Source: Gautieria morchelliformis (Eukaryota; Basidiomycota; Agaricomycetes; Gomphales; Gomphaceae). Taken from it: a DNA stretch of 64,000 bases. A model generated the notes under the pieces. The model was given only the letters and a program-made list of their open reading frames with translations. It was not told where the DNA came from and made no database searches. Position numbers and translations under genes: made by a program. The stretch is from NCBI GenBank assembly GCA_015179125.1, contig WHVA01000091.1:186001-250000 (forward strand). Direction: 5' to 3'. Shown piece after piece: positions 8,973 to 19,054 of this stretch (position 1 is its first letter; each line of letters starts with the position of its first letter).

Positions 8973-11640
8973 CAAAGCCACAACTCGAACCGCCACTCAC
9001 GAAGTAGAGCGACAATGATCGTCCCCGAAGGTGGACAACGACAAAAAAGGCAAGCCCCAGACAATGGTCAGGGCTCGGAATACTCAAGCTCCAGTTGCAA
9101 GAGCTCGAGGACACACACCATCGACAAGGAGATGGCTGAGGCATTGACTAAACAGGTGCAAGACGCACTGCACTGGAATGCCCTCACAGGCCACAAGCAT
9201 GAGCATATCACATTGCAGCTTGATAACATTGTGACTGCCCTCATGGAGTTTGGCAAGGAACTCCACCAGATCGAATAGATCTGGCAATGGGACGCTGCCA
9301 TGCTGGAGGATGTCCAGACGGTCCTCTGTTCACACAGAGAACGTGGGGCGCCACATCAAAACTCGTGACAGTCTGCAGCCAGTGAACGTGGCCATGACAC
9401 GGAAGACCCACTGCGAAAAGAACTGGACCGGCAGTGCCCCGGTCAACGTGCAGTTTAGAAATGAACCCCAAGGAGAGCCAGCTGCCCCCACAGACAGCCG
9501 TAAGATGATCCAACAGATTGTCAGGGAGCAGGTCACCTCAGAGCCTGACTCTGAGGCAACAACGGAAAGCTTGGAACTCGAAGCCGCGCACTGGCAGCGA
9601 AAAGAGGCCGCAGCTGCACGCTGCCATATGCGGGCCCTCAAGCTTCCAGCAAAGAACACTGAGGAAGCGGTGGCCCAAAGCCACGCTACTCAGCAGCCTG
9701 ACGAGCAGCTCGCGTGCACAGCCTACAACAGCAGGCTGCGCATCTGCAACACGACGGGGGACACCAGGCATAGAATGCCCCCGGATCTGAGAGCACAAAC
9801 TGCCCCTGATCCCAAGCCCGACCCGGGCCCGTGGCCCACTAGGGCATACAACAGCCTTCCCCACGCAGCGTCACAGCCGCATGAACAATCCATGGCCCCG
9901 ACAGAGGGCCAGGGCATACCGGATCAGGCTGACATCATACCGCTGGAGCCGTATAATGGGATCACATGGATGATCCGCATGGCGCTAGCAGACGCCACCG
10001 ACACAGACCCAGAAAAGTCTGTGCTTGCAAAAGCTGGCGTGAAGCTGTCTCACCCCCAGCCATATGCCGGGGGATCTGACCTCAAACAGTTTGAAATCTT
10101 CATCACAGCCATCTTGCGATGGCTGAAAATGACCTGCCTCCCTGGGGCCAACCAGCATAGACATGCAGGTTGGCTACATGGGCAACTGCCTGACCGAATC
10201 CCAGGAGTGGTTCCTGTGAAACGTGGAATGCTCTGACTGCCAGGTCCGCAATTGGACCCTGGAAACAGTGATGCAGGGCCTTCAAAAAAGGTTCCTGCAC
10301 ACGCTGACATACCACCATGCATTGAATAAATTCGACGCAGTCATGCAGGGCACAAAAACCATTCAGGAGGGAGATGCTGAACGAGCTCACAAAGTACACG
10401 GCGTGTATGATACAGCCGCCAGACGACTACATGTTCCGGAGATGGTTTGTGTTGACGCTGCGTGAAATGCTGCACAACGAAGTCCTCAAAAAGGGCTATA
10501 ACGCTGAGAGCAGCTCAATAGAGCAACTCTTCGAGATGGCTCGCATGATCGAGGAGGCATCCTGATACAACATGGGGATGCGCCATGCAGAAAGCGCAGC
10601 GGCATCAGCAAGTGCTTCCCAGCTTGCAGTGAGCAAGCCGGTGACACAGACAGGCCTGACCAGGCCTAGCCTATTCCCGAGGAATGGAGCGTCACAGCGA
10701 CCGTCGCCCCCACACCCAGCCCAAGCTGGACGCCCACCTGAAGCCAAACAGCCTCAAGCATCAGGGTCATCACTGCGACCAGCCCCACCGTGGAAAGCAT
10801 TGGGCCGAGCTAACGATTGAGCCAGCAGTGGCCAAAGCAGCACTACATGCTTTGAATGCGGCCAACCATCCCACAAAAAAGCGGAGTGCCCCCGGCTTAC
10901 ACTGGAGACAAGGCAAAATTTCCTGACTTTGGAAATCTACTGGAAATCCTAAGGGCATTCCACATTTCTTCAAAATTTCCCAGTTCAGGAATTGGATGAG
11001 AATTTAATGTTTTATCAGAGTTTTTTGACTTCAGGAAATCCTTCAAAAATTGTAAGATTATCACCTCAAAATCTTTAAGAAACTCTCAGGAAACATTGAG
11101 TTTCATCTGTAATGAAACAAAATGTTTATTAAAATTTCCTCAGTTTCACAAATTCTATGAAAATGTTGGTTTCCTGAACATTTGACAGGGAAACTTTGTG
11201 GAAATCAGTGTTTCTATAGAATTTCCTAACTGGGGAAATTTTACTGAAAATTTAGTTTCATGAATGAGGAAATTCAATGTTTCCTGGGTGTTTCCTGAAA
11301 ATTTGTAGGTGCTAATTTTGCAATTTCTGCAGGATCTCCAGCAGCCAAAAAACTCTGACAAAACATTAAAATTTCATCCAATTTCCTAAACTGAGAATTT
11401 TGAAGAAATGTGGAATATCCTTAGGATTTCCAGTAGATTTCCAAAGTCAGGAAATTTGCCATGTCTCCAGTGTTAGGTCTGGTATATGGACAGCAGCTGC
11501 GAGGCACGACGATGAGAATGAGGATCCGGAGGCGGATCTCGGACAGAATTCTCTTCAACAGATTGATGAAGAAGGGGAGGGTGATCCCCAATGCAACGAA
11601 TCTCCGGACAACGGAGACGCCCGCTGAAGAGTGGGATCCT
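8973..11640 (+). pseudogene. Gypsy 2 gag, frameshifted and MITE-interrupted
   Basis: Coding runs in pieces: about 8973-9278, 9250-10160, 10150-10565, then to the zinc knuckle CFECGQPSHKKAEC (CX2CX4HX4C) near 10846-10890. The core contains LEPYNGITWMIRMALADA, PQPYAGGSDLKQFEIFI and NWTLETVMQGLQKRF. The MITE at 10900-11472 is inserted just after the last Cys codon; beyond it an acidic stretch (DDENEDPEADLGQ) continues. Frame changes lie near 9250, 10130 and 10560. Gag would form the cytoplasmic particle; this copy cannot. Confidence 0.82.
10900..11472. mobile_element. Fold-back MITE, CACTGG termini, TSD TTA
   Basis: A 573-bp AT-rich element begins CACTGGAGACAAGGCAAAAT and ends with the near-exact reverse complement. 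The inverted arms match for well over 100 bp, including TTTGGAAATCTACTGGAAAT. The 3-bp sequence TTA precedes (10897-10899) and follows (11473-11475), so the target duplication is 3 bp. No coding capacity is seen. Termini match the MITEs at 38721 and 40627 (CACTGGAGGCATA), while the interiors differ. It sits inside the gag frame of Gypsy 2 and so arrived after that element. Confidence 0.88.
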
Positions 11641-11673
11641 GAGCTGTCCCAGTACTATTAATGGGACGAAGAG

Positions 11674-12299
11674 GTGGAAGACACCGCCTACAGATCCAGC
11701 GTGATCAGGATCATGCTGCAAGATGACGCCGCCACGAAAGTCATGGCGGCATGCACGTCAGTTACACCAGACAAGGTGGCCGAGCCGGTGTATCACCACC
11801 AAAGCAAACACAGGACGCGGCCGACACGCCCACACAGTGAAAACCGTACCCTCTCGGGGTACTGGGAAATAAATGGCGTAAAAGCCCACTGCCTGCTGGG
11901 TAGCGGGAGCAAAGGGGTACTACTATCCCCTGAATTCACGCGAGCCACAGGGATGAAACATTTGCCCTGGAGGAGCCAATAGCGCTGCAGCTGGCCTGCA
12001 TAGGCAGCCGTTCCACTATCAATTATGGGACGAACACGACCATTAAATTTGGTCATGAAATGTACGACAAATATTTCAATGTAGCAAACATCGAATATTA
12101 TGACACAATCTTAGGGACCCCGTTCCTAAGGAGATTTGGCATCACCCTGGACTTCTCAAGCCCAGGGACAATCCATAAGGGGAACGAAATAATCCCCACA
12201 GGCAAGGTATCTTTAGATGATAACAAGTCCGCGAACGAAGGCAAGGGGCTAAAGGTGAGCAGGGTCACCCCGGCGCCGAAGGCAAACCTGGCTCATTGA
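11674..12299 (+). pseudogene. Gypsy 2 aspartyl protease, catalytic Asp lost
   Basis: The region reads YWEINGVKAHCLLGSGSKG followed by VLLSPEFTRATG, then after a frame change near 11970 continues with IALQLACIGSRSTINYGTN and DTILGTPFLRRFGITLDF. The second half matches the ILG-x-PFL flap-side motif of retropepsins. The expected active-site motif D-S/T-G is here G-S-G, a GAT-to-GGT type change at about 11903. The product would be a protease without its catalytic aspartate. The preceding TYLSGYW-like linker and downstream GNEIIP piece are normal for this family. Confidence 0.8.
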
Positions 12300-12599
12300 A
12301 GCCAGGAGGACAAGTCACATAACGACTTGTCCTCAAGCTCCCCCTACAATCACAGGGAGAGGCACTCTCACCGGACGGTGAAAGCGATGGGGAAAAGAAA
12401 GGCCGTCCCGTGTGCCACGGGACCTAATAGACGCACACAGCGCCTAATGGCTTCTAAGCCAACCACCACCGTCATCCTCACGGATGACAACATCCCTCGC
12501 CTCCAGGAGGAGTGGATGGAGAGAATCACTGACCTAGTCAGTGGAATCCCATTAGAACTCCCACCGCTGCAGGAGACCAACCATTAGATCAATCTCATC

Positions 12600-13860
12600 A
12601 ATCCCAACAAACACATGCGGTATCAACTACCGAAGTGCCCCGAACACTTCCGAGAGGAACTGTCGGCGAAGATAGAATGCTACACCACTGCACAGTGGTG
12701 GATCCCGGCAGTTGCACAGCAGGCCGTACCCATGCTGTGCGTGCCAAAACGAACGGTACGCTACAAACCATCTTCAATCTGCGCCAGCAGAACGAGAACA
12801 CTGTGAAGGACGTTACCCCCTTCCCAGATCAGGATATCATCCGCAGCAACATGGCTCGCTGTCGGTATCGCACGAAACTCGATATGTCCGAAGCATACGA
12901 GGAGATCCGGATTCATTCGGATCACGTAACAAAGACTGCCTTTGCCACAATCCTTGGCAACTTCAGGAGCCAAGTGATACAGATGGGAGACTACAACACC
13001 CCATCCACATTCCAACGGCTGATGACAGCCATATTCCGCGACTGCATAGGTCACTTCGTCCATGCTTACATGGACGACATATTCATTTTCTCGCTCTCAA
13101 TACAAGAGCATGAGGAGCACCTCTACATTGTCTTCGACAGACTGAGGAAGAACCACCTTTTTCTGAGCAAGAAAAAGGTTGATCTCTATTCCATCCGAAT
13201 GGAGTGCCTCGGTCACATCATCGATGGCTAAGGTGTACATGCCCACGAGGACAAAATGCAACACATTCGCAAATGGCGAAGGCAGCGGACATTCAATGAT
13301 GTCCAGCGTTTCCTCGGGTTAGTACAATACCTGGAACACTACATGCCAGATTTTAGCGCATACACGGCGCCTTGTCGGGTTGTGTGCATAACAATTGTCC
13401 ATTCAAATGGACCCCGCTTCTCGACAAATGCTGGCAAAGCATTAAGGCGTTGGCCTGTAAGGCCCCAATCCTGCGTTCAATCGATGCACGGTGCCCAGAG
13501 CCAATCTGGGTTATCACCGACAGGTCAAAAGCCAGCGTCGGTGCAGTCTATGGCCAGGGCCTCGACTGGAAAACCTGTCAGCCAGCGGGCTTCTTGTCAA
13601 AGAAATTCAGTGTTGCTCAGCAACACTACCGGACTCACGAGCACGAGACAATCGCGGTGCTCAAGGCTCTCATGAAATGGGAGGATAAACTACTGGGATG
13701 AAGGTTCACCCTCATCACAGATCACAAAGGGCTCAAATACTTCGAGACCCAGAAGAGCCTGTCTGACCACCAGGTCAGATGGTGGGAGTTTCTATCCCGC
13801 TTCAACTTCAACACCATTCATGTCGATGGTGTGGAGAACAAGGTGGTAGACTGCCTGTCA
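12600..13860 (+). pseudogene. Gypsy 2 reverse transcriptase and RNase H
   Basis: RT fingers and palm are visible: MLCVPKR, IFNLRQQNENTVKDVTPFP, TKLDMSEAYEEIRI with the first Asp, DYNTPSTFQRLMTAIF and YMDDIFIFS as the YXDD box near 13068-13095. The frame shifts near 12750 and a stop lies at 13231 (IIDG-stop). RNase H continues at 13256-13860 with WVITDRSKASVGAVYG, YRTHEHETIAVLKAL and HVDGVENKVVDCLS, in at least two frames. A TGA at 13699-13701 sits before RFTLITDHKG, where relatives usually have Arg. The enzyme would make cDNA from element RNA; it is broken here. Confidence 0.87.
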
Positions 13861-15349
13861 TGCTACTATGAGAGCGACACGAGTGATGACAGTCACCCGG
13901 ACCATGTCTTCGTAAATGCAGACACGCCCTTAGACCCAGAAGGTGAGCTACTGCCCACCGACCAGTATATTGAGCTGCAAACAGCAGCAACCAGACGGTC
14001 TAAGCACCTCGTGGAGAAGACGGAGGCGTGGATATTGGAAGCTGCTGCCTTAAACGAGGGCTCACAAAAGCCCATGAACTGCGCCGCATCACGCGACGAC
14101 AACAACGATGACATCCGAGTCATCACTGCAGGCAACGATGGCACACCACTGCGCCAGAGCATTGTACAAGGCATAGACCTGTCCAAGGTCTTACGAGATG
14201 TGTACCATAGGGACCCCATGTTCTCAAAGATCATGGAGCACCTGGACGCGCACCCAAGATTCAGGATCCGGGATGAGCTGATTTGGACGAAGAATCAGCT
14301 CTGGAGAGACATCCCCCGATCTGTTCTTCAGGGAGGAAGGAGGCTGATCGAAATCATCATCGATCGAGCACACCAGATAGTCGGTCACTATGGCCATCTG
14401 AAGACATCAAACTATGTTCCAAGATCATACTGGTGGCTGGGCATGAGCCCGGACATCGAGTCATTCTGCACATCATGTGTGAAGTGCCAGATGACGAAAA
14501 CTGGACCACAATGGCCCAAGGGTTTACTACACAGCCTACCCATTCTGGATAGGCCATGGCAGTCAATCGGCATTGACTTTATGTGGCCCCTGCCCAAATC
14601 AAATGACTGTGACTACCTGATGGTAGTCATCAAGTAACGTCGCACGTCCACCTCGTCCCAACAACAACCAGTGTGTCAGCCAAGGGAGTAGCCTGGCTGT
14701 TTCTGAAAGAAGTCATCTGACTCCATGGAGTCCCAGACTCCATTGTCTCAGATATAAACTCAAATTTCATGTCTATCTTCTGGCGTGAACTACAGCAACT
14801 CATGGGGGCTAAGCTCCTCATGTCGACTGCCTTCCATCCCCAAACGGATGGGACAACCAAGCACGCAAACCGCTCGATCAGACAAATACTGCAGGCTGTA
14901 GTCAGGGACGGCCAGAAGGATTGGGCATCAAAATGCCCAATGGTCGAGGTTGCCCTCAACAGCAACGTCAGCGCAACCACAGGGTTCGCGCCCTTTGAGC
15001 TGAACCACGGCTATATGCCGTGAATAGACCTGCCCATAGCCACAGACACCCCATTTAAAGGGGTAGCCCGGTTCGCACATCAGGCCAGGTGGAACCTGAT
15101 GGCGGCACACGATGCAATCATTGAGCATCAAGTGATGCAAATGTTTCATGCAAACAAGAAACATATGATGAGCGACAGGTATGCAGCCAACAACCACATA
15201 TACCTGTCGACCCAAAACCTGACTCTGCCGAAAGGAAGAGCCAGAAAACTCATGCCATGGTACATCAGACCATACCGCGTCATCGAGGCACATAATGACA
15301 CCTCGACGGTGACCCTTGAACTCCCCGACAAGCTGAAAATGACAGAATG
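13831..15349 (+). pseudogene. Gypsy 2 integrase, catalytic Glu changed
   Basis: The N-terminal zinc domain is complete (HQIVGHYGHLKTSNYVPRSY then CTSCVKCQMTK). The core has IGIDFMWPLPKSNDCDYLMV with the first Asp, and, after a frame change near 14635, VPDSIVSDINSNFMSIFW with the second Asp. The third position, normally Glu in a DG-x-TE motif, reads DGTTKHANRSI, so Glu is replaced by Lys near 14860. In-frame TGA codons occur at 14718-14720 (KEVI-stop-LHG) and 15021-15023 (GYMP-stop-IDLPIA). The C-terminal part ends near KLKMTE at 15349, where a foreign insert begins. Confidence 0.85.
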
Positions 15350-16060
15350 ATAAGTTTTTCGAATAGAGTAGGGATGCGGCCTTTAGCTCGAGGCCGAGTT
15401 CAATATAAAACACAAGAGGTAAACGCAACTCGAAGTTCGACTAATTACTCGAAGTCAAACAAGATGTCAAAAAGATTCGTGTTCATGGTTCTTTTCAATC
15501 GTACATGGCAACTACTTATAGCTACTCAGATAGGGGCCTTGATGCATAGGAATGGGCTACGGGAACAATGGAGTTGTGCATATAGTAGGTGTGTACGTAC
15601 CACCGCTACCGTGCATCCGTGCTGCGGCTCGCTTGTTCGGTCTAGCCTAGACATGAGGCAGAACGGTATGTCCCTGTATAGTGGCTCGAGGGATGAGGCG
15701 GGACCGTAGGAGGGACTGGATAGGAATAATGTGTGCGGCTCAAATGTAATGGAAAATGTATGTCGTGCGCCCTGATCGTGATGTGGGATCGACTCGGTCC
15801 ATCCTGGTACTCGGCTCGTCAGTTACACTTGCGTCTCGACTCGACTCGTGATACGGATCTAGGTGCTCGGGAGTGATGTGTCGGTCTTGACTTGGCTCGG
15901 TGAATGTCGGTGTGTGTCTGTGGTGTCGTCTCATGTCTCGATGGCTCAGGGGTGTGTGTATGTATCTCGCGGTGCTTGGGGTGAGATTGGATAGTGAGAG
16001 AGAGAGATCGTTAGGATAATCGTGAATAGAAATCATTGTAATAGACATTACGGGTCATAA
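15350..16060. other. Unidentified insert within Gypsy 2 pol
   Basis: Gypsy pol stops at KLKMTE near 15349 and resumes around 16098 with SRQKSHCISPVFHSSLV. The intervening 0.7 kb has no supported coding frame. It carries CTCGA-rich words (CTCGAGGCCGAG, ACTCGAAG, GACTCGACTCG) and a GAGAGAGAGA run near 15998. It could be a solo LTR or a small non-autonomous element, but no target duplication or TG...CA boundary could be fixed. Confidence 0.45.
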
Positions 16061-16097
16061 TTCATGTGGGCGGAGTCGTGAAATAAACCGATTGAAA

Positions 16098-16449
16098 CAA
16101 GAGTCCATAGCTGATAGATCTTTCCTCACGACAGAAAAGCCATTGTATATCACCGGTCTTCCATTCAAGCCTTGTACGACGATATGAGGCTAACAATGAC
16201 GAACTATTCCCCCGTCATGAGGCCAAGTCATTCTGTGACTTTGGAGAAAATGACGACGATGAATGGCTCATCAATGAGACTATTGCACATCGATGAATAA
16301 ACTTGACGGACCTGGAGCTCCAGGTCCGCTGGACCTTAGGCGACGTGACATGGGAACCCATGTCGTCGTGCAAGGATCTCGAAGCTCTAGATAACTATCT
16401 AGAGCTCTGGGGGGTGGGCAAGCCACGTGACCTCCCCAAGCACCACTAG
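16098..16449 (+). pseudogene. Gypsy 2 integrase C-terminal chromodomain-like tail
   Basis: The frame reads SRQKSHCISPVFHSSLVRRY, then DELFPRHEAKSFCDFG, an acidic turn and the chromo-like piece EWLINETIAHR, INLTDLELQVRWTLGDVTW and EPMSSCKDLEALDNYLEL. The pattern of a strand, RW and W-x-P plus a final helix is that of the C-terminal chromodomain of fungal Gypsy integrases. One TGA lies after AHR where Trp is likely in relatives. The piece is separated from the integrase core by the 0.7-kb insert. Confidence 0.75.
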
Positions 16450-16460
16450 ATGCATCAGTC

Positions 16461-18150
16461 ATGTGCACACCACGTGACGCGCCGGCCACAGCGCGGTTAA
16501 ATTTTCACCTCAGATCTTTCCGAGGCACATCGCTTCTTGGAAGCAACCACCACCATCATCTGCCAACAAAGATGATGCCATCAAAGGATGGAATGGATGT
16601 TGATCTGTCAACGTCCGAGCCATGTTCAATGGCCCCGAGACAAGGGGCCACCGACATCCTACGAGCTCCAGTGGATCAGGAACACTGGATGATCATAGGA
16701 TGGGAAGACGCACTGGCAATCGTCCACCCGGATGACTGCGACACCTGCGCGGCCTAACGGGCCGCAACAGGCACCCGCAAGGTGAAGCTGAAGGATGAGG
16801 ACATTGGCGACATGGCCTGGGGATGGCTCCCAAGGGGCATCACACATGACGCACAAGTGGAACCCTTGGGGGACATCCATGACCTTAAAAAAGAGGTCAA
16901 GGACTTAGAACGTGCGGTCAAGGACCGCAACAATGCGCTCGAGGCCAAGCACGCCAAAGTAAAAGAGCTTGAGGAGCAGCTGAAGGTGCTCCAGCTCACA
17001 CACGCTGCCTCAAAAAGGCCGCGCCATGACCCAGACACAGACCCAGTGGCCGGCCCTTCATCACCTCACGTGACAGCACCCTTGCCAGCACATGCAGCTT
17101 CGGGAGTGGCTTCCCAAATATCAGCTCCTACCCCAACATCAACGGAGGGGCAGAGCGCACCGTCTGACGTGGCGTACGACATCCCGGACGGATGGGAGTC
17201 CGACTCCTCCGTCTGGAAGATGTACGATGCGGACAGAGCTCAGTGTATGGTATGGCTGAGCAGCCGAAAAAGAAGCGCAAGAAATTGTGCAGCACCCCCA
17301 ACACCTACAATGGCCTGGCCATTGTGAGGGAGAGCGCAATCAGCACATACCTGGCGGCGTCACCATCGCACACCATCAACGACCCTGCCCTACAACAGCA
17401 GGTAGCGTTGGTCAAGGCCCAGTACATCAGGCCTCACGTGAACCTTCAACCACCTGTGGGGACAGTTCACCCTCCTACCCAGGGGAAGGGGTGATCATAC
17501 CACTTAGAGACCTGCCGATCTCCGAGATGGGATTCCTACCACGACCAGTAGGAAAGGCACCACAGCGGCGTAAGCAATGGTACGATGTCTGCCTGCTCGA
17601 CAACGCACGCTTCGTTGAGCTCCAACTGCACGTGAAGGACACACCGCAGTACCTGCACACATGCGATATCATCGGTGTGTTCAAGCACATCGAGCGCGAG
17701 CAACGCGCTTGCAATCCCAAACAGGATTGTTTCGTGATAGCGAGCGGTACCCCGCTCAACATCGCGGCTATCCTGAAGGGATTCCTTCCGCCATCTGTGA
17801 CAACGTGGATGTAACCCTCAACCTCACAGACATGGATGTCTGGATGTGGTTGAAGGCCCTCACACCCCAAGTCAAAGGGGTCGCATCACCTCTCAAGTCG
17901 AGGCTCTTTGACCTGTTCGGCTCGACCGACCAATGGTCGAGCTTCGTTGATGCCAAGGAATGCCTGATGCCGCAGAGCACCAGCCTGCGGCTGTCCATCA
18001 CAGGCCCATATCCCATGAGCGGGCTGGCCCAGACATCCCGCTTGCCGAGATCGCGTGATGGCTAGCCCACTACACCAGCATCACTCGTGAGCGAGTGGCT
18101 CGCATTGAACACTATGTTCAACGCAGCCTCACCGGCAAGCAGTCGGAGTA
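16461..18150 (+). pseudogene. Accessory coiled-coil ORF downstream of Gypsy 2 pol
   Basis: Right after pol a second protein can be followed in pieces: 16461-16757 (includes DQEHWMIIGWEDALAIVHPD), a stop, then 16758-17270 with WGWLPRGITHDAQVEPLGD and a coiled coil of about 45 residues (DLKKEVKDLERAVKDRNNAL, KVKELEEQLKVLQL). A Pro/Ser-rich linker and GWESDSSVWKMYDADRAQ follow. In further frames come VELQLHVKDTPQYLHTCDII, ASGTPLNIAAILKGFLP, DMDVWMWLKALTPQVKGV and YTSITRERVARIEHYVQRSL, ending near 18148. At least three frame breaks are needed. I do not recognise an enzyme. A structural or regulatory protein carried by this retroelement lineage is plausible; a captured host gene is the alternative. 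Confidence 0.6.
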
Positions 18151-19049
18151 GCAAACCTACTATAGGGAGGGGAATGGAGATGAATAATGGAAGTGTGGCG
18201 ACAGTAGTGAACTCACGCGAAACTATATGGGTGGCCATGGCCAGCGATGGCAGACTGACCCCAGAGACAAAGGGATAGCACCGACAGCAGCGGCAGAGTG
18301 ATGGTGGCAGCAGAGCAGTAGCAGTGGGAGTTGGGTGGTGTTGAGAATGGAGAATCAACATTAGGACCAGTGGTTGGAGGAGCCTCCTCAAACTGCCCGT
18401 CCTAACGTTGATTCTGAGGGGGTGGTTGAGGCTGTCTGCAGAGAGAACAGGAAGGCTGAGGTGGGGGGAGAACCAACATGACCCATAGGAGAGGTTTTTA
18501 TGTGAAACGGGAGGCTGACCATTAGATCAGCACTAAAATATTGGTGAAAGCTGCGTAGGCAGCCTTTAGAGTATTGGCATCAGCTGACTTGCATGAGAAC
18601 CGATAAGCAATCCAAAAACAAATAAATGCAACTTGGGGGTTCATCCCAAAGAAGACCCGGCACGCTCTGGAACCTATTCATGGGAAAATTCAGCTTGCGT
18701 TGCTAGCGTTGGTTTCAATGGGTTCCAGTCAGAATTAGATATGGAAGCTGGTGGGTACCACGACTCAACAACGATGGAGATATTATTGAGATATTAGAGT
18801 GTTTTTGCTACCAATAGATATTAGCTCAACTGCCTAATATTTTCAATTCAGTTGAGCTAATATCTATTGGTAGCAAAGACACTCTATTGAGAGCAGTTTT
18901 TTTGATAGTCTATCGGGCATCACCACGAGGTCGGACGAAGCGTCCGAACAACTGCTTTGCCCGTTGTGCGACCTGAGGTGGTGGAACATCCTTGTCCCAA
19001 GTATAAAAGATGGCCAACCTCACTTAACTCTCAAGTGTCCGAAAGCTTT
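18151..19049. other. Non-coding stretch with two hairpins
   Basis: No coding frame could be supported. The stretch contains a 17-bp-arm inverted repeat at 18351-18367/18399-18415 (AGAATCAACATTAGGAC, one mismatch) and a stronger 37-bp-arm hairpin at 18796-18885. It might include the lost 3' LTR of Gypsy 2, but nothing pairs with it elsewhere in the window. Confidence 0.5.
18796..18885. repeat. Near-perfect hairpin, 37-bp arms
   Basis: The left arm 18796-18832 (AGAGTGTTTTTGCTACCAAT, continuing to CTCAACTG) and the right arm 18849-18885 are reverse complements with one mismatch, around a 16-bp AT-rich loop. Such a structure fits a tiny fold-back element or a snap-back duplication. No target duplication was found. 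Confidence 0.75.
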
Positions 19050-19054
19050 AGAAG

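Larger units (their letters stand above)
8973..16449 (+). mobile_element. Gypsy retrotransposon 2, LTR-less decayed body
   Basis: A second Gypsy lineage reads in the same direction: gag (8973-11640), protease (about 11674-12300), RT (12600-13231), RNase H (13256-13860), integrase (13831-15349) and a chromodomain-like tail (16098-16449). It is clearly distinct in sequence from Gypsy 1. It is interrupted by a fold-back MITE at 10900-11472 and an unidentified insert at about 15350-16060. Frameshifts and stops occur throughout. No LTR of its own could be recognised on either side; its 5' end abuts the Gypsy 1 3' LTR. Base composition is more CpG-rich than in the other elements. Confidence 0.88.

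Noticed and set aside
15350..16060. Solo LTR in Gypsy 2 pol
   Set aside because: No TG...CA boundary with matching 5-bp duplication could be found, so it is left as an unidentified insert.
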